Shown here piece after piece: positions 35,434-44,684 of a stretch of 64,000 nt of DNA. A program made the translations under genes and the position numbers. The DNA is from Sporosarcina sp. NCCP-2222 (lineage in GTDB: Bacteria; Bacillota; Bacilli; Bacillales_A; Planococcaceae), in the NCBI RefSeq assembly GCF_023168145.1, contig NZ_BQYK01000003.1:479819-543818 (forward strand), read 5' to 3'. Under the pieces are notes generated by a model, which was given only the letters and a program-made list of their open reading frames with translations, did not search any database and was not told the DNA's origin. Positions within the stretch are counted from its first letter, which is position 1, and every line of letters starts with the position of its first letter.

Positions 35434-36813
35434 TCAGTTGATCCGTGTCAATGTTTTTCCCATAAAGCCAAACAGCACTGTCAAAATCGGTGACAACAGG
35501 CAGAAGAAGGCAAATGGCAAGTAATCGACTGTCGAAACACCTAGCACATCTGTTATGAAAATCCCACACACACTCCATGGCACGAGTGGGTTGACGACAG
35601 TACCGGCATCTTCCATGACACGGCTTAAATTTTTATTGGCCAGACCCAGCTTTTCATATTGGGTTTGAAACGCCTGGCCCGTCAGCAAGATGGACAAATA
35701 CTGCTCTCCGATCAGCACGTTGATGCCAATTGCAGTTAGTGCAGTAGCTGAGATGACGGCATATGTCTTACGGAGCAATGAAGAAACGAGACTCAGCAGC
35801 GTTTGGACGATGCCAAGTGTAAACAATAAGCCTCCCATGCTTAACGCCAGCAAGACAAGACCAACTGTAAACATCATACTTTCCAATCCGCCGCGAGTTA
35901 ACAGCTTGTCGACATCCTCCACGCCAGTGGCTGAAGTAAAACCGCCAAACAAAATACTGAAAACCTGGTCCAATCCATAGCTTTGATGGAAATATGAGAG
36001 CAGCACGGCTACAAATGAACTGATCGCCAATGTCAAAATGGCCGGCACTTTGCGAATCGTTAGTATGAAAAGCAAGACGAGCGGAATCATCGCATACCAA
36101 TGGATAGATCCTGTTTGAAGCAAACCTTCCTTGAACACATTGATTTTATCCAAGTCGGCCATTTGCACTTTCGGTGATATTACGGCGAACAGGCCAAATG
36201 AAATGAAAAAGGCAGGAATGGTCGTCCAAGCCATATTGCGGATATGTTCAAAGAGATCCACTTTCACAATCGAGGATGCCAAGTTCGTCGTATCTGACAA
36301 CGGAGACATTTTATCCCCGAAAAATGCCCCCGAGACAATCGCTCCTGCCGCAATCGGAAGCGATAATTCCATGACATGCGCCATGCCGATAAAAGCGACG
36401 CCTACGGTCGCTACTGTCGTCAAAGAACTCCCAATGGAAACCCCAACAATGGAGGTGATGACAAATACAATTGCAAAAAAGAACGACGGGGTCATCATTT
36501 GAAAACCTAAATAGATCAACGTCGGAATCGTGCCGCTCATAATCCAGCTGCTGATGAGCATCCCGATGAAGAAAAATAGGAACACGGCACTCATACCCGC
36601 CCCTGCCCCATCTACTAGGCCCTTTTCCAAGCTTCGGAACGGAATCCCTTTGGCTAGCCCGTAAGCAAAGAGTAATAAGACAGAGAAAAGAATGGGAAGA
36701 TGCGGCACCGCATCAAATGCAATAATGCTTGTGCTGATAATCAATATAATGGCAACAACTAACGCAATCGATTCAAATGCAGATGGTTTCTGGATTGCTT
36801 TGATGTGATTCAT
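35434..36813 (-). CDS. NhaC family antiporter-type transporter under T-box control
   Basis: A 459-residue membrane protein with about 11-12 helices, of the NhaC family (Na+/H+ antiporters, malate-lactate antiporter and amino-acid-linked transporters). Conserved segments are GAGAGMSAVFLFFFIGM, GSSLTTVATVGVAF, and FFGDKMSPLSDTTNLA. The ATG follows AGGAGG. The gene is preceded by a T-box leader with a probable tyrosine specifier, so uptake of tyrosine or a related compound is more likely than plain Na+/H+ exchange. This is an inference from regulation. Confidence 0.85.
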   Translation of the reverse strand: MNHIKAIQKPSAFESIALVVAIILIISTSIIAFDAVPHLPILFSVLLLFAYGLAKGIPFRSLEKGLVDGAGAGMSAVFLFFFIGMLISSWIMSGTIPTLIYLGFQMMTPSFFFAIVFVITSIVGVSIGSSLTTVATVGVAFIGMAHVMELSLPIAAGAIVSGAFFGDKMSPLSDTTNLASSIVKVDLFEHIRNMAWTTIPAFFISFGLFAVISPKVQMADLDKINVFKEGLLQTGSIHWYAMIPLVLLFILTIRKVPAILTLAISSFVAVLLSYFHQSYGLDQVFSILFGGFTSATGVEDVDKLLTRGGLESMMFTVGLVLLALSMGGLLFTLGIVQTLLSLVSSLLRKTYAVISATALTAIGINVLIGEQYLSILLTGQAFQTQYEKLGLANKNLSRVMEDAGTVVNPLVPWSVCGIFITDVLGVSTVDYLPFAFFCLLSPILTVLFGFMGKTLTRIN

Positions 36814-36840
36814 GATGAATTCCTCCTATCTTCCTAATCA

Positions 36841-37084
36841 ATATAAAAAACCCCTTCATCCCTAAAAAAGGGACGAAGGAGTTCTCCGCGGTACCACCCT
36901 AGTTGATGACGTACAAACGCCATCCGCTCAATGAAAAGCTGGAAAACAAACGGATGGTGTAATTCAATATGCCGCCGCCTGGATTTTCACTACCCATCCA
37001 GTCTCTTTCTTCTGCAAACGACATCTCTACTCGGCCATCCTTCCAAGCCATTTATGTAATTGGAATGAAATAATATATTGTATA
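36841..37084 (-). ncRNA. T-box leader, probable Tyr specifier
   Basis: Minus strand. The conserved T-box AGGGTGGTACCGCGG is at 36886-36900, followed by a terminator stem (CTCCTTCGTCCC / GGGATGAAGGGG with a T-run) at 36845-36881. In stem I, GGATGG (37035-37040) pairs with CCATCC (36952-36957), followed inward by an AGTA loop. On the other side the codon TAC (36959-36961) is followed by A and then the lower stem, as expected for a specifier; this reads tyrosine. TTA (Leu), one register away, would be followed by C, which is unusual. Uncharged tRNA would favour read-through. Confidence 0.9.
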
Positions 37085-37091
37085 GTGTTGA

Positions 37092-37119
37092 ATCTTATCA
37101 TGTTTCGGCAAGATGTCAA
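37092..37119 (-). promoter_or_regulatory. Sigma-A promoter of the T-box leader
   Basis: Minus strand TTGACA (37114-37119), 16-base spacer, TAAGAT (37092-37097). Confidence 0.65.
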
Positions 37120-37149
37120 GAGGTTGCCGGCTGAAAAATAACGGCCTGA

Positions 37150-37863
37150 TCATTCACAAGCAAACCCATCCCGGTCACCGTCCATCTTTTCAGAGTACGC
37201 CGGATGGCCTTTTTTAACACCGTTCGGATATTTTTTTCGTAACTCCGCGCAATTAGCGAACACTTCTATTGGGGCATGATCTGCCTTTATATCTAGCGGA
37301 TATGTTTCACTGTCAAATCCGCGATCGGTCGCATAATCTTCCAAAGTCCAAATACCGACGCCCGCCTTTTTCGCTTTGTTTTGCGCCTTTTCGTAATCGT
37401 CCAAGTGGCGGGTGTTGGGGGGATAAACGTACGCTACCCTGGCAAGCCCTTCCTCCAGCAATGTTTTTTGGACGCTCTCGCCGTCTACATACACGTAAGC
37501 GAGCAGCCTTCCATATTTATCGTATCGTTCTCCAATATCAAACTCGATTTCCACCTGAGCACTTTTTTGCAGCAATTCCCGATTCCGCTCTTTCGCTTCC
37601 TCTCCGAAAGGCTGCTTTCCGAGTCTCGGATGATTGGTCTCCGGTGTATCCATAAGCAGATACCGGACGTTCTGCTCTTTTCCCTCGTACTTTATTTTGA
37701 TCGTATCCCCGTCTATTGCGCTTACGAGCTGGACCGGAATCCGGCCTGCTTGAGTAGGGGCTGCATCCTCATGATTCATCCAAGCAAATGCCATGATGGC
37801 CAAAAGTGCAATTGCTGATACGATCCAACTTTTCTTTTTCTGTCTCTGTTTTTGTCTTCCCAT
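37150..37863 (-). CDS. Staphylococcal-nuclease-like endonuclease with excalibur domain
   Basis: A 237-residue exported or membrane-anchored nuclease. A basic N-terminus (GRQKQRQKKKSW) and a hydrophobic helix (about 14-28) form the anchor or signal. The SNase fold follows with metal Asp in SAIDGDTIKI, Arg in VRYLLMDTPET, Glu in PFGEEAKERN and Arg in DKYGRLLAYVYVDG. The last 35 residues are an excalibur calcium-binding motif ending DGDRDGFACE. Similar to YncB/YokF of B. subtilis. Single gene. Confidence 0.92.
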   Translation of the reverse strand: MGRQKQRQKKKSWIVSAIALLAIMAFAWMNHEDAAPTQAGRIPVQLVSAIDGDTIKIKYEGKEQNVRYLLMDTPETNHPRLGKQPFGEEAKERNRELLQKSAQVEIEFDIGERYDKYGRLLAYVYVDGESVQKTLLEEGLARVAYVYPPNTRHLDDYEKAQNKAKKAGVGIWTLEDYATDRGFDSETYPLDIKADHAPIEVFANCAELRKKYPNGVKKGHPAYSEKMDGDRDGFACE

Positions 37864-37949
37864 TGTTCGACGTCCTTTCCATCAATCGTTGTAATGATAG
37901 CATGCCGCTAGAGCGGTTTCCATCGGACGAACGAAGCATCGGACACGAG

Positions 37950-37988
37950 AAAAAACTGCCAGCCGCCGATACTCGGCAGCTGACAGCT
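37950..37988 (-). terminator. Terminator of katE
   Basis: Minus strand GCTGTCAGCTGCCGA pairs with TCGGCGGCTGGCAG, with a few mismatches, followed by TTTTTTCTC. Confidence 0.75.
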
Positions 37989-37993
37989 TCACC

Positions 37994-40057
37994 TTATCCT
38001 TCCCAGCCATATACATTTCGGTTCCAATGGCGATGGGCAGCAACCGCTTCGATAAAGGCTTCCGGCTTGTCCACCGTTTCACTTGGCAGAACGATGCCTG
38101 GCCCTTCTTCAGCAGCTGAAGCTTCGAAATATGGCACGCCCGTCTTGGCAATCCCGATCGGCTTGTAGTGCCGGTACGCTTCATTAATGAAATCAGCCAT
38201 ATCCAGCTGGAACTTTTTCATATTATCCGCTGTTCCGCCTGCAACGTAAACAGCATCGTATAATGTAGAATGTGCAGTCAAAAAAGTCTGGTCGATTTCA
38301 GCAGCCAGTCCATCTGTTCCATGTACAGTTCCAAAACGTTCTCCAACCAATTCTACGGTCATTCCTGCAGTTAGACATGCATTGACGAGCAGCTCAACTA
38401 CCGCCCCATCAAATCCTTCTCCGATGAGAATCGCCACTTTTCGGGTATCAGGAAGTTTCGCCGTATTCATCTGGCTAAGAGCCGGTGATGCTTGAGTGAC
38501 TTTGGATTCCTCCACTCCAGAAGGAAATTCCACACCTACCGCTTCAGCAACAGCCGTCGCCAATCCTACATCGACATTCGCAAACATATCAACAACTTGC
38601 TGTCTCACGCTTTTGCTCATCACTTTGCCGAGTTCAAAACTAAATGCATCCACAATATGTTTCTTTTCTGTTTTCGACATGCTGTTCCAGAAGAGTTTCG
38701 CCTGAGAAAAATGGTCCGCGAACGACTCACTTCTTCCCTGGATTTTTCGTCCTTCGACCTTTTCCTGGTAATGCACGTATCCTCCTTCCGCATCGCTTGA
38801 CACGGCAGGCGTATTGTCCGCCAAGGAATTCTTATGGTAGGCCACTTGTCCGACATTAATTGTTTGCCGGCTATAGCCATCGCGCTGGTTGTTATGAAAT
38901 GGACATACCGGACGGTTAATCGGAAGCTCGTGGAAGTTAGGTCCGCCGAGACGGATCAGCTGTGTATCCGTATACGAGAACAAACGACCTTGCAGCAATG
39001 GGTCATTTGTAAAATCAATACCCGGAACGACATTGCCTGGATGGAATGCGACTTGCTCTGTTTCGGCAAACACATTATCCACGTTTCGATTCAACGTCAT
39101 TTTTCCAATGATTTTAACCGGGATCTGCTCCTCTGGCCAGATTTTTGTCGGATCCAAAATGTCGAAATCAAACATGAACTCGTCCTTTTCATCAATCAAT
39201 TGAACGCCCAGTTCAAATTCAACCGGATTCCCCATTTCAATCGCTTCCCATAAGTCGCGACGATGAAAATCCGGATCTTTCCCGCTAATCTTTTGCGCTT
39301 CATCCCAAACGAGAGAATGGACACCCAGTTTCGGTTTCCAATGTAATTTCACAAAATGGGCTTGCCCCTCCTCGTTTACAAATCGGAATGTATGAACGCC
39401 AAAACCTTCCATCATTCGAAAGCTTCGCGGGATCGCCCTGTCTGACAAATGCCACATGATCATATGTGCCGACTCTTGGTTGTTCGCCACGAAATCCCAG
39501 AAGGTATCATGGGCAGAAGCTGCTTGCGGCATTTCGTTATGCGGTTCGGGTTTCACTGCATGGATCAAATCGGGGAACTTAATAGCATCTTGAATGAAAA
39601 ATACAGGAATATTATTGCCGACTAAGTCATAATTCCCTTCCTCTGTATAAAACTTCACAGCAAAACCGCGCACATCGCGCACCGTTTCAGCTGAGCCCCG
39701 GCTCCCCGCCACAGTTGAAAAACGCGTAAATACAGGCGTCTTTGAACCCGGCTCCTGTAAAAAGGCAGCTTTCGTATAAGGCTTCATCGACTCGTATAAT
39801 TCAAATTCACCATGAGCTGCGAAACCTCTTGCATGGACAACACGTTCAGGAATTCGTTCATGGTCGAAATGAGTTATTTTTTCCCGGAAATGAAAATCCT
39901 CCATCAATGTCGGCCCTCGATAGCCGGCTTTTAAGGAATGTTCATCTTCCGAAATTTTCAACCCTTGATTCGTAGTCAGCCGTTTGCCTTTATCAAGCGC
40001 ACGGAACTGATCTAGCTGCTTTTCTTTTTTTGTCATGTCTGCAGTATGCTTGTCCAT
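37994..40057 (-). CDS. katE: Large-subunit heme catalase (HPII/KatE type)
   Basis: A 687-residue clade-2 catalase, the size of B. subtilis KatE (686). The catalytic His is in RVVHARGFAAHGEFE (about 74), Asn in LVGNNIPVFFIQD, and the heme-ligand Tyr in GRLFSYTDTQLIRLG. After about residue 540 there is an extra class-I-amidotransferase/DJ-1-like domain (KVAILIGEGFDGAVVELLV), as in large catalases; its role is structural. The sigma-B-like promoter upstream fits general stress control. Single gene. Confidence 0.95.
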   Translation of the reverse strand: MDKHTADMTKKEKQLDQFRALDKGKRLTTNQGLKISEDEHSLKAGYRGPTLMEDFHFREKITHFDHERIPERVVHARGFAAHGEFELYESMKPYTKAAFLQEPGSKTPVFTRFSTVAGSRGSAETVRDVRGFAVKFYTEEGNYDLVGNNIPVFFIQDAIKFPDLIHAVKPEPHNEMPQAASAHDTFWDFVANNQESAHMIMWHLSDRAIPRSFRMMEGFGVHTFRFVNEEGQAHFVKLHWKPKLGVHSLVWDEAQKISGKDPDFHRRDLWEAIEMGNPVEFELGVQLIDEKDEFMFDFDILDPTKIWPEEQIPVKIIGKMTLNRNVDNVFAETEQVAFHPGNVVPGIDFTNDPLLQGRLFSYTDTQLIRLGGPNFHELPINRPVCPFHNNQRDGYSRQTINVGQVAYHKNSLADNTPAVSSDAEGGYVHYQEKVEGRKIQGRSESFADHFSQAKLFWNSMSKTEKKHIVDAFSFELGKVMSKSVRQQVVDMFANVDVGLATAVAEAVGVEFPSGVEESKVTQASPALSQMNTAKLPDTRKVAILIGEGFDGAVVELLVNACLTAGMTVELVGERFGTVHGTDGLAAEIDQTFLTAHSTLYDAVYVAGGTADNMKKFQLDMADFINEAYRHYKPIGIAKTGVPYFEASAAEEGPGIVLPSETVDKPEAFIEAVAAHRHWNRNVYGWEG

Positions 40058-40094
40058 TTCTCATCCTCCATCTTTCCTAGTAGTCTTCTACTCT

Positions 40095-40119
40095 ATTCCC
40101 GAATAGGACGGACTGAAAC
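40095..40119 (-). promoter_or_regulatory. Sigma-B-like promoter of katE
   Basis: Minus strand GTTTCA (40114-40119), 13-base spacer, GGGAAT (40095-40100); resembles GTTTAA-N12-14-GGGTAT. katE is a sigma-B gene in B. subtilis. Confidence 0.6.
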
Positions 40120-40129
40120 GGACTAAGCT

Positions 40130-40486
40130 TTATATGTTATGACCAATCATGAAGCCAATAGCTGCGAAAAGGATTCCTATGCTATACGTACTGAATAAAT
40201 ATATAAAAAATATTCTTTTTCGATCACTCCACAAGGAGAGGAGTTCTTTATTCAGGGTCGAAAAAGTTGTCAAACCTCCTGCAAATCCAGAAACCAAAAA
40301 AAGAGTTGCCCACATGTTCATCTGCAAGCCTACAATTAAACCGATCAACAAGGAACCGGCTGCATTTACGAGAAAAGTACCTGCTGGAAATTTACCGGCC
40401 TCGTTCATCTTGTTTGATAAGAACCAGCGGAGCACAGCCCCGATGGAACCGCCTGCCCCAACGGTAAGAAACTGAAGAATCATCAT
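40130..40486 (-). CDS. fluC: Fluoride ion channel FluC/CrcB (second copy)
   Basis: A 118-residue four-helix fluoride channel subunit. Landmarks are GSIGAVLRWFL, GTFLVNAAGSLLIG with the conserved Asn and GFAGGLTTFSTLNKE with the Phe-lined pore. ATG 40486 overlaps the stop of the first copy by 4 bases. Two adjacent fluC genes, as in B. subtilis, often make a hetero-dimer. Exports fluoride from the cytosol. Confidence 0.9.
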   Translation of the reverse strand: MMILQFLTVGAGGSIGAVLRWFLSNKMNEAGKFPAGTFLVNAAGSLLIGLIVGLQMNMWATLFLVSGFAGGLTTFSTLNKELLSLWSDRKRIFFIYLFSTYSIGILFAAIGFMIGHNI

Positions 40487-40854
40487 TTCTGCACACCCCA
40501 TTTCCGTCCGAAGGCAGCCATCCCGATTCCACCGGCAAAGCTGCTCGCTACGTAAAGGACTGCGACTTCCCACTTGCCCTCTTGCATGAATGTTACGGTT
40601 TCGATACTGAGCGCCGAAAAGGTCGTAAATGAGCCAATGAACCCCGTCATGATTGCCGTTTGCATAGCATGATCACTCGTCAGCCGCTGAATGGCACCTG
40701 CTGCAAGAAAAGAAAGCAGGAACGTTCCAATCAGATTGGCACTGAACGTCCCCAGCGGAAATCCCTCTGATAAGGGCAGGAACAGCATTCCCAGGCCGTA
40801 CCGGCACATCGCCCCTATGGCTCCCGCCACTCCGACAAGCAGTCCTGTTCTCAT
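40483..40854 (-). CDS. fluC: Fluoride ion channel FluC/CrcB (first copy)
   Basis: A 123-residue FluC subunit. GAIGAMCRYGL, GTFSANLIGTFLLSF and GFIGSFTTFSALSIE are the conserved elements. Its start overlaps the stop of the helicase gene by 4 bases, and its end overlaps the second fluC gene, so three genes form one coupled unit. No fluoride riboswitch is visible ahead of the helicase, so control by fluoride is not evident. Confidence 0.9.
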   Translation of the reverse strand: MRTGLLVGVAGAIGAMCRYGLGMLFLPLSEGFPLGTFSANLIGTFLLSFLAAGAIQRLTSDHAMQTAIMTGFIGSFTTFSALSIETVTFMQEGKWEVAVLYVASSFAGGIGMAAFGRKWGVQK

Positions 40855-43001
40855 ACTTCCATCACTTTCAAAAGTCTTCTGCTTAAGATCATTTCCAGCG
40901 ATAATCTCTTCACTGTTTCACCAAAACGAATTTGAATGTCCTCTTCACCGATCGACTCAATGACGCCTCTTCCGAAAACCCGGTGCGTTACTATCATCCC
41001 TTCCGCCAGCTCCTTGCGTTCTCCGACGCCATCCGGATCTAGCGGAATCGAAAGGTCGGCTTTTTTTAATTTTGGCTTTTTCAGTTCATCCGGATTCATC
41101 AAGATCCCTCGCACTTCATTCATAAATTTCGAATCTTCTTTCGTCTTGCCATCCAGCGTACGATACGACAGCAATTCTAATCTACGCTTCGCCCTCGTCA
41201 TGCCGACATAGAAGAGACGCCTCGCTTCTTCCAGTGACGCCAAGTCGCCTTCATCTTCTTCGGAGGGAATAATACCTTGGACTAAGTCGATCATAAATAC
41301 ACGGCTGAACTCCAATCCTTTTGCGCTATGGAAGGTGGATAAGGTGACTGCATCACCTTTCGGAGCATATTTCGCTTCCGCCACTGCTGTTTCCAACTCT
41401 TTGAGCCGATTTGCGAATTCAACCATTGTCCGTAATTGCGACGCGATGCTTTCCAACGTGTCTAATATGCCAATTAAATTTTCAATCCGATACCCGAATT
41501 TTTCAGCCCGGCCTTTCAGCGCATCTTCATACTCTAATTCATATCGGATCAGGCGGATGACTTGTGCCGGCCGCATCGAAGCCATCTTGTCATAGATAGC
41601 CTGATAATGTTCCAGTTTATCGATCTGGCTCTTTTTCAAATCGGTCATGCGGAGAAAGGATTCAAATACATTTCCCGTTGTTTGAGCATTCATAAACTGA
41701 CTTACCATATGGCGTGAGACAAAGACATTCATTTTCATGATGACCTTAGAAAAAATATCTTTTCGCTCCACATTAAAGCTCAGTCGCATAAAATTTAAAA
41801 TATCTTCTACGATCCAATGAGAGAAAAACTGATCATCCGCATCCTTCATATAGAAAGGAATACCGCGCCGATGCAGTTCGTTGACAAAGAGGGTGGATGA
41901 GGAATTGTTACGGAATAGGATGGCCACCTCATTCAAATTCTTTTCATTCAACACTTCATAGGTCACGTATTCCAGTTGTTCCTTTGGGGAATCAAATGAT
42001 CTGAGTACAATCGGGCCGGCTGTGTCATTCGTTGTATGCATCGCCTTTTCATATCGCATTTTGTTTCGTGTAATGAATTTCGCCGCTGTCTCAACAATAT
42101 CCTTGGAGGACCGATAATTTCTTTCCATCTTCAACAAGGAGGCATGCGGATAAACCTTTTGAAAATCAAGAAGATAATCGGGATCGGCGCCGCGCCATGT
42201 GTAGATGGATTGGTCATCATCCGCTACGACACATAAGTTGCGATGAGCTTTGACAAGATGCTCAATGATTTTATGCTGAACGAGCGATGTATCCTGGCTC
42301 TCATCGGTTAACAGATAGTCATACCGGCTGCTGAACGACTCAGCGAGTCCGGCATCAGAACGGAGTGCCTGCTCTGCAATTGTGAGCATATCATCGAAAT
42401 CGAGGAGCAAATGGCCATTTGTCCTTGATTTCGCCTGTTCATATTTCAGTGCGATGGTCCCTGCCTTGTGAAACGGCCCTTTCACCTCTTCCCACTGTGA
42501 ATAGGGAATCATCCTGTTTTTAAGGAATGAAATGAACGTCTGCAAAGCCTTCAGATCATCTTCTGTCCCTTCTTCCTGCATCGTCTTTCGATAAAGCTCT
42601 TTTAGCATGAGGCTCTTCGTCTGTGCAGGACGCTCTCTTTTATTGCCCTCAAGCAGTTCAAACGAAGTACCGGTTTTCTTCAAGTATGTACGTGTAATCT
42701 GGAACGCCAAGCTGTGAATGGTTGAAAAATCGATGGGAGGGTGAACTGGAAAGAACCTTTCGTACCGTTCCGCCATATCCCTGGCGGAAGCCCGGCTGAA
42801 TGTGATTGCCTTAATTCGGGATGCCGGCACCTTCTTTTCCTCAAGCAAATAGCCGATCCGCATAATCATCGTTGTCGTTTTGCCCGATCCTGGGCATGCT
42901 AATAAGAGCAATGGGCCTTCGGTTTTCTTGACCGCCTCTTTTTGGACATCGTTCAATTCAATGCCAAGCTCCCTCTTTTTTCTTTCAAAAAAATCATTCA
43001 T
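40851..43001 (-). CDS. UvrD/PcrA-like superfamily 1 DNA helicase (YjcD-like)
   Basis: A 716-residue ATP-dependent helicase. Walker A LLLACPGSGKTT (about 32-43), Walker B LLTDESQDTS, motif III DDDQSIYTWRGAD, motif IV MERNYRSS, motif V LSTFHSAKGLEF, and motif VI YVGMTRAKRRL are intact. The C-terminal 60 residues carry a small VTHRVFGRGVIESI domain seen in UvrD-type proteins. B. subtilis YjcD is the likely relative. It starts a coupled operon with two fluC genes, an unusual partner. Confidence 0.88.
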   Translation of the reverse strand: MNDFFERKKRELGIELNDVQKEAVKKTEGPLLLLACPGSGKTTTMIMRIGYLLEEKKVPASRIKAITFSRASARDMAERYERFFPVHPPIDFSTIHSLAFQITRTYLKKTGTSFELLEGNKRERPAQTKSLMLKELYRKTMQEEGTEDDLKALQTFISFLKNRMIPYSQWEEVKGPFHKAGTIALKYEQAKSRTNGHLLLDFDDMLTIAEQALRSDAGLAESFSSRYDYLLTDESQDTSLVQHKIIEHLVKAHRNLCVVADDDQSIYTWRGADPDYLLDFQKVYPHASLLKMERNYRSSKDIVETAAKFITRNKMRYEKAMHTTNDTAGPIVLRSFDSPKEQLEYVTYEVLNEKNLNEVAILFRNNSSSTLFVNELHRRGIPFYMKDADDQFFSHWIVEDILNFMRLSFNVERKDIFSKVIMKMNVFVSRHMVSQFMNAQTTGNVFESFLRMTDLKKSQIDKLEHYQAIYDKMASMRPAQVIRLIRYELEYEDALKGRAEKFGYRIENLIGILDTLESIASQLRTMVEFANRLKELETAVAEAKYAPKGDAVTLSTFHSAKGLEFSRVFMIDLVQGIIPSEEDEGDLASLEEARRLFYVGMTRAKRRLELLSYRTLDGKTKEDSKFMNEVRGILMNPDELKKPKLKKADLSIPLDPDGVGERKELAEGMIVTHRVFGRGVIESIGEEDIQIRFGETVKRLSLEMILSRRLLKVMEV

Positions 43002-43069
43002 GATGCAATAACTCCTTCAGTTGACGTTATTTCTAATTTACCATACGAACGGACAATTGTAGAGGCATG

Positions 43070-43099
43070 CAAAAAACCTCTGCATAAGCAGAGGTTTTG
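43070..43099 (-). terminator. Terminator of the small hydrophilic protein gene
   Basis: AAAACCTCTGC pairs with GCAGAGGTTTT around a short loop and runs into TTTTTTGC on the minus strand. Confidence 0.85.
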
Positions 43100-43116
43100 C
43101 TTTCACCAGGGGCTTC

Positions 43117-43302
43117 TTAATAGCCGCCTGTTTCCAATTTGTCGTCCTTCAAATTCGTCTTATCTTTTCGACTCCCGGTATAGGAAGTAGATGCCACTTC
43201 GTTTGTCTGGCGCTGTTCATCTGTGAATTCCACACCGGACATTTTCGGTTGGGCCGAGTCATGCATGCTGTCGTTCTTTTTGTTGTTCTTGTCTTTTGTC
43301 AT
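43117..43302 (-). CDS. Small hydrophilic protein, 61 residues
   Basis: A very polar protein rich in Lys, Asp, Asn and Thr with no hydrophobic core (TKDKNNKKNDSMHDSAQ), probably disordered. ATG 43302 follows GAGGAGTGA at good spacing; a GTG three codons earlier is inside that site. Clear terminator behind. Family not recognised; small acid-soluble or stress-type proteins in bacilli can look like this, but I see no known SASP motif. Confidence 0.65.
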   Translation of the reverse strand: MTKDKNNKKNDSMHDSAQPKMSGVEFTDEQRQTNEVASTSYTGSRKDKTNLKDDKLETGGY

Positions 43303-43329
43303 GATCGTCACTCCTCTATGCGTAGTCTT

Positions 43330-43938
43330 TTAAAGGATACCCGCAATCGAACGGAGATAATCATGGAATCTTTTTGTTTGCGATGTCCCATTTATCACGT
43401 AATCTGCCAGATTCACCGGATTATTTTCCCTTATATATTCCTCTTCAGCCGGGAAATAACGGTCGTTGTACTTGTTCAAAATCTCTTGCTGTGAGCCGAT
43501 ATAGGAATCACGATCCAGCACTCTTTGTAGCCGGATTTCTTTATCAATATCGATAAAGATGACATGGTCAAAGTAGTCCCTTAATTCCGCCCGTTGCAAA
43601 AATACGCCCTCGATTATAAGCATGCCGCCAACCGGAAGATCAATCCATTTTTCGTCATAGGAATCATTGATTTTATTGTAAATCTCGATCTTCTTATGTA
43701 CCGGTTTACCTTTTCGTATTGGCTCTAGTATTTCCCCAATCAAATAGGAGTACCGCCATTGTTCAAAGTAGTACGCTTTCCACGGTTCCAATCCTTCTGC
43801 ATACCGAATTGATTTTGGATGAATGAAATCATCAATATGCAAAAGGACGGAGTCCACGAACTCCAGCTGAATCCTTTCAGCAACTGTCGTTTTCCCCGCC
43901 CCGCCTAAGCCGTCAATCCCTAGGACTAGCGTCTGCAT
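43330..43938 (-). CDS. Uridine-kinase-like P-loop kinase
   Basis: A 202-residue P-loop kinase similar to uridine kinase/phosphoribulokinase-type proteins. Walker A is in GIDGLGGAGKTTVAERI (about 8-24), the substrate Asp in VLLHIDDFIHPK, and a lid region RLQRVLDRDSY with Arg residues. The real substrate is uncertain. It starts at the last base of lepB (1-base overlap). Confidence 0.83.
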   Translation of the reverse strand: MQTLVLGIDGLGGAGKTTVAERIQLEFVDSVLLHIDDFIHPKSIRYAEGLEPWKAYYFEQWRYSYLIGEILEPIRKGKPVHKKIEIYNKINDSYDEKWIDLPVGGMLIIEGVFLQRAELRDYFDHVIFIDIDKEIRLQRVLDRDSYIGSQQEILNKYNDRYFPAEEEYIRENNPVNLADYVINGTSQTKRFHDYLRSIAGIL

Positions 43939-44465
43939 TATTTAGGAATTCCTATTGAATTAAATGGAAAGAATCGAAATTCAACTTTTCCTACGACCGA
44001 TGACTCTTCAATGCATCCAATGATCCGGCTGTCTGTACTGTTTCGGCGGTTATCGCCAAGAACAAAGAGCTGGCCTTCCGGAACTGTTACCTCAAAGTCT
44101 TCAGTCAGTTTTTGGTCTTTGAAGATCTTTTCTTTATTTTCCTCAATATAAGGCTCATCATATGCCTTGCCATTGATGAATAATTGATCGTCCTTCATTT
44201 CGACCGTATCTCCCGGCAACCCGATCACACGTTTAATGTAATCTTCCTTTGTACCCGGCGCATGGAAAACGACTAAATCAAAATGATCGAGTTTATGGAT
44301 TTTGGAAATGACAACACGGTTGTTTGATTCAAAAGTAGGTTCCATAGATTGGCCCGATACGACAACTGGAGCAAATAGAAATTGACGGACGACAAATACG
44401 ATGACAAACGCAATTGCCAAAGATTTAACCCAAGACATAATTTCGCTTTTCGTTTCTTTTTTCAA
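43938..44465 (-). CDS. lepB: Signal peptidase I
   Basis: A 175-residue type I signal peptidase of the Gram-positive single-anchor type. A helix at about 12-30 anchors it. The catalytic Ser is in VSGQSMEPTF (about 40), Lys in DYIKRVIGLPGD (about 80), and GDNRRNSTDSR completes box E. It cleaves signal peptides at the outer membrane face. Forms a unit with the kinase gene. Confidence 0.95.
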   Translation of the reverse strand: MKKETKSEIMSWVKSLAIAFVIVFVVRQFLFAPVVVSGQSMEPTFESNNRVVISKIHKLDHFDLVVFHAPGTKEDYIKRVIGLPGDTVEMKDDQLFINGKAYDEPYIEENKEKIFKDQKLTEDFEVTVPEGQLFVLGDNRRNSTDSRIIGCIEESSVVGKVEFRFFPFNSIGIPK

Positions 44466-44684
44466 AACTGACTTCCTCCGATCAAAATCTCTCTATTACT
44501 AGACTACTCCATTTAATAAAAAGTTTCACGTATTCCTGACGAAATTTGCTAAAAAAATTTCTACGTCAGAACTCGTTAGATTCCTTGCTGTACAGCAGCC
44601 TATTTCTATCTTATTCCACAAAGGCCCAATGTTTTACCTGGCCGGGCAAAAAAAGAATGTTCTTCTTTGCCCGCTTTCCTGCCT

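Noticed and set aside
44643..44680. Hairpin between lepB and the cupin gene as a terminator
   Set aside because: GGGCAAA...TTTGCCC can pair, but no T-run follows on the minus strand; left unassigned.
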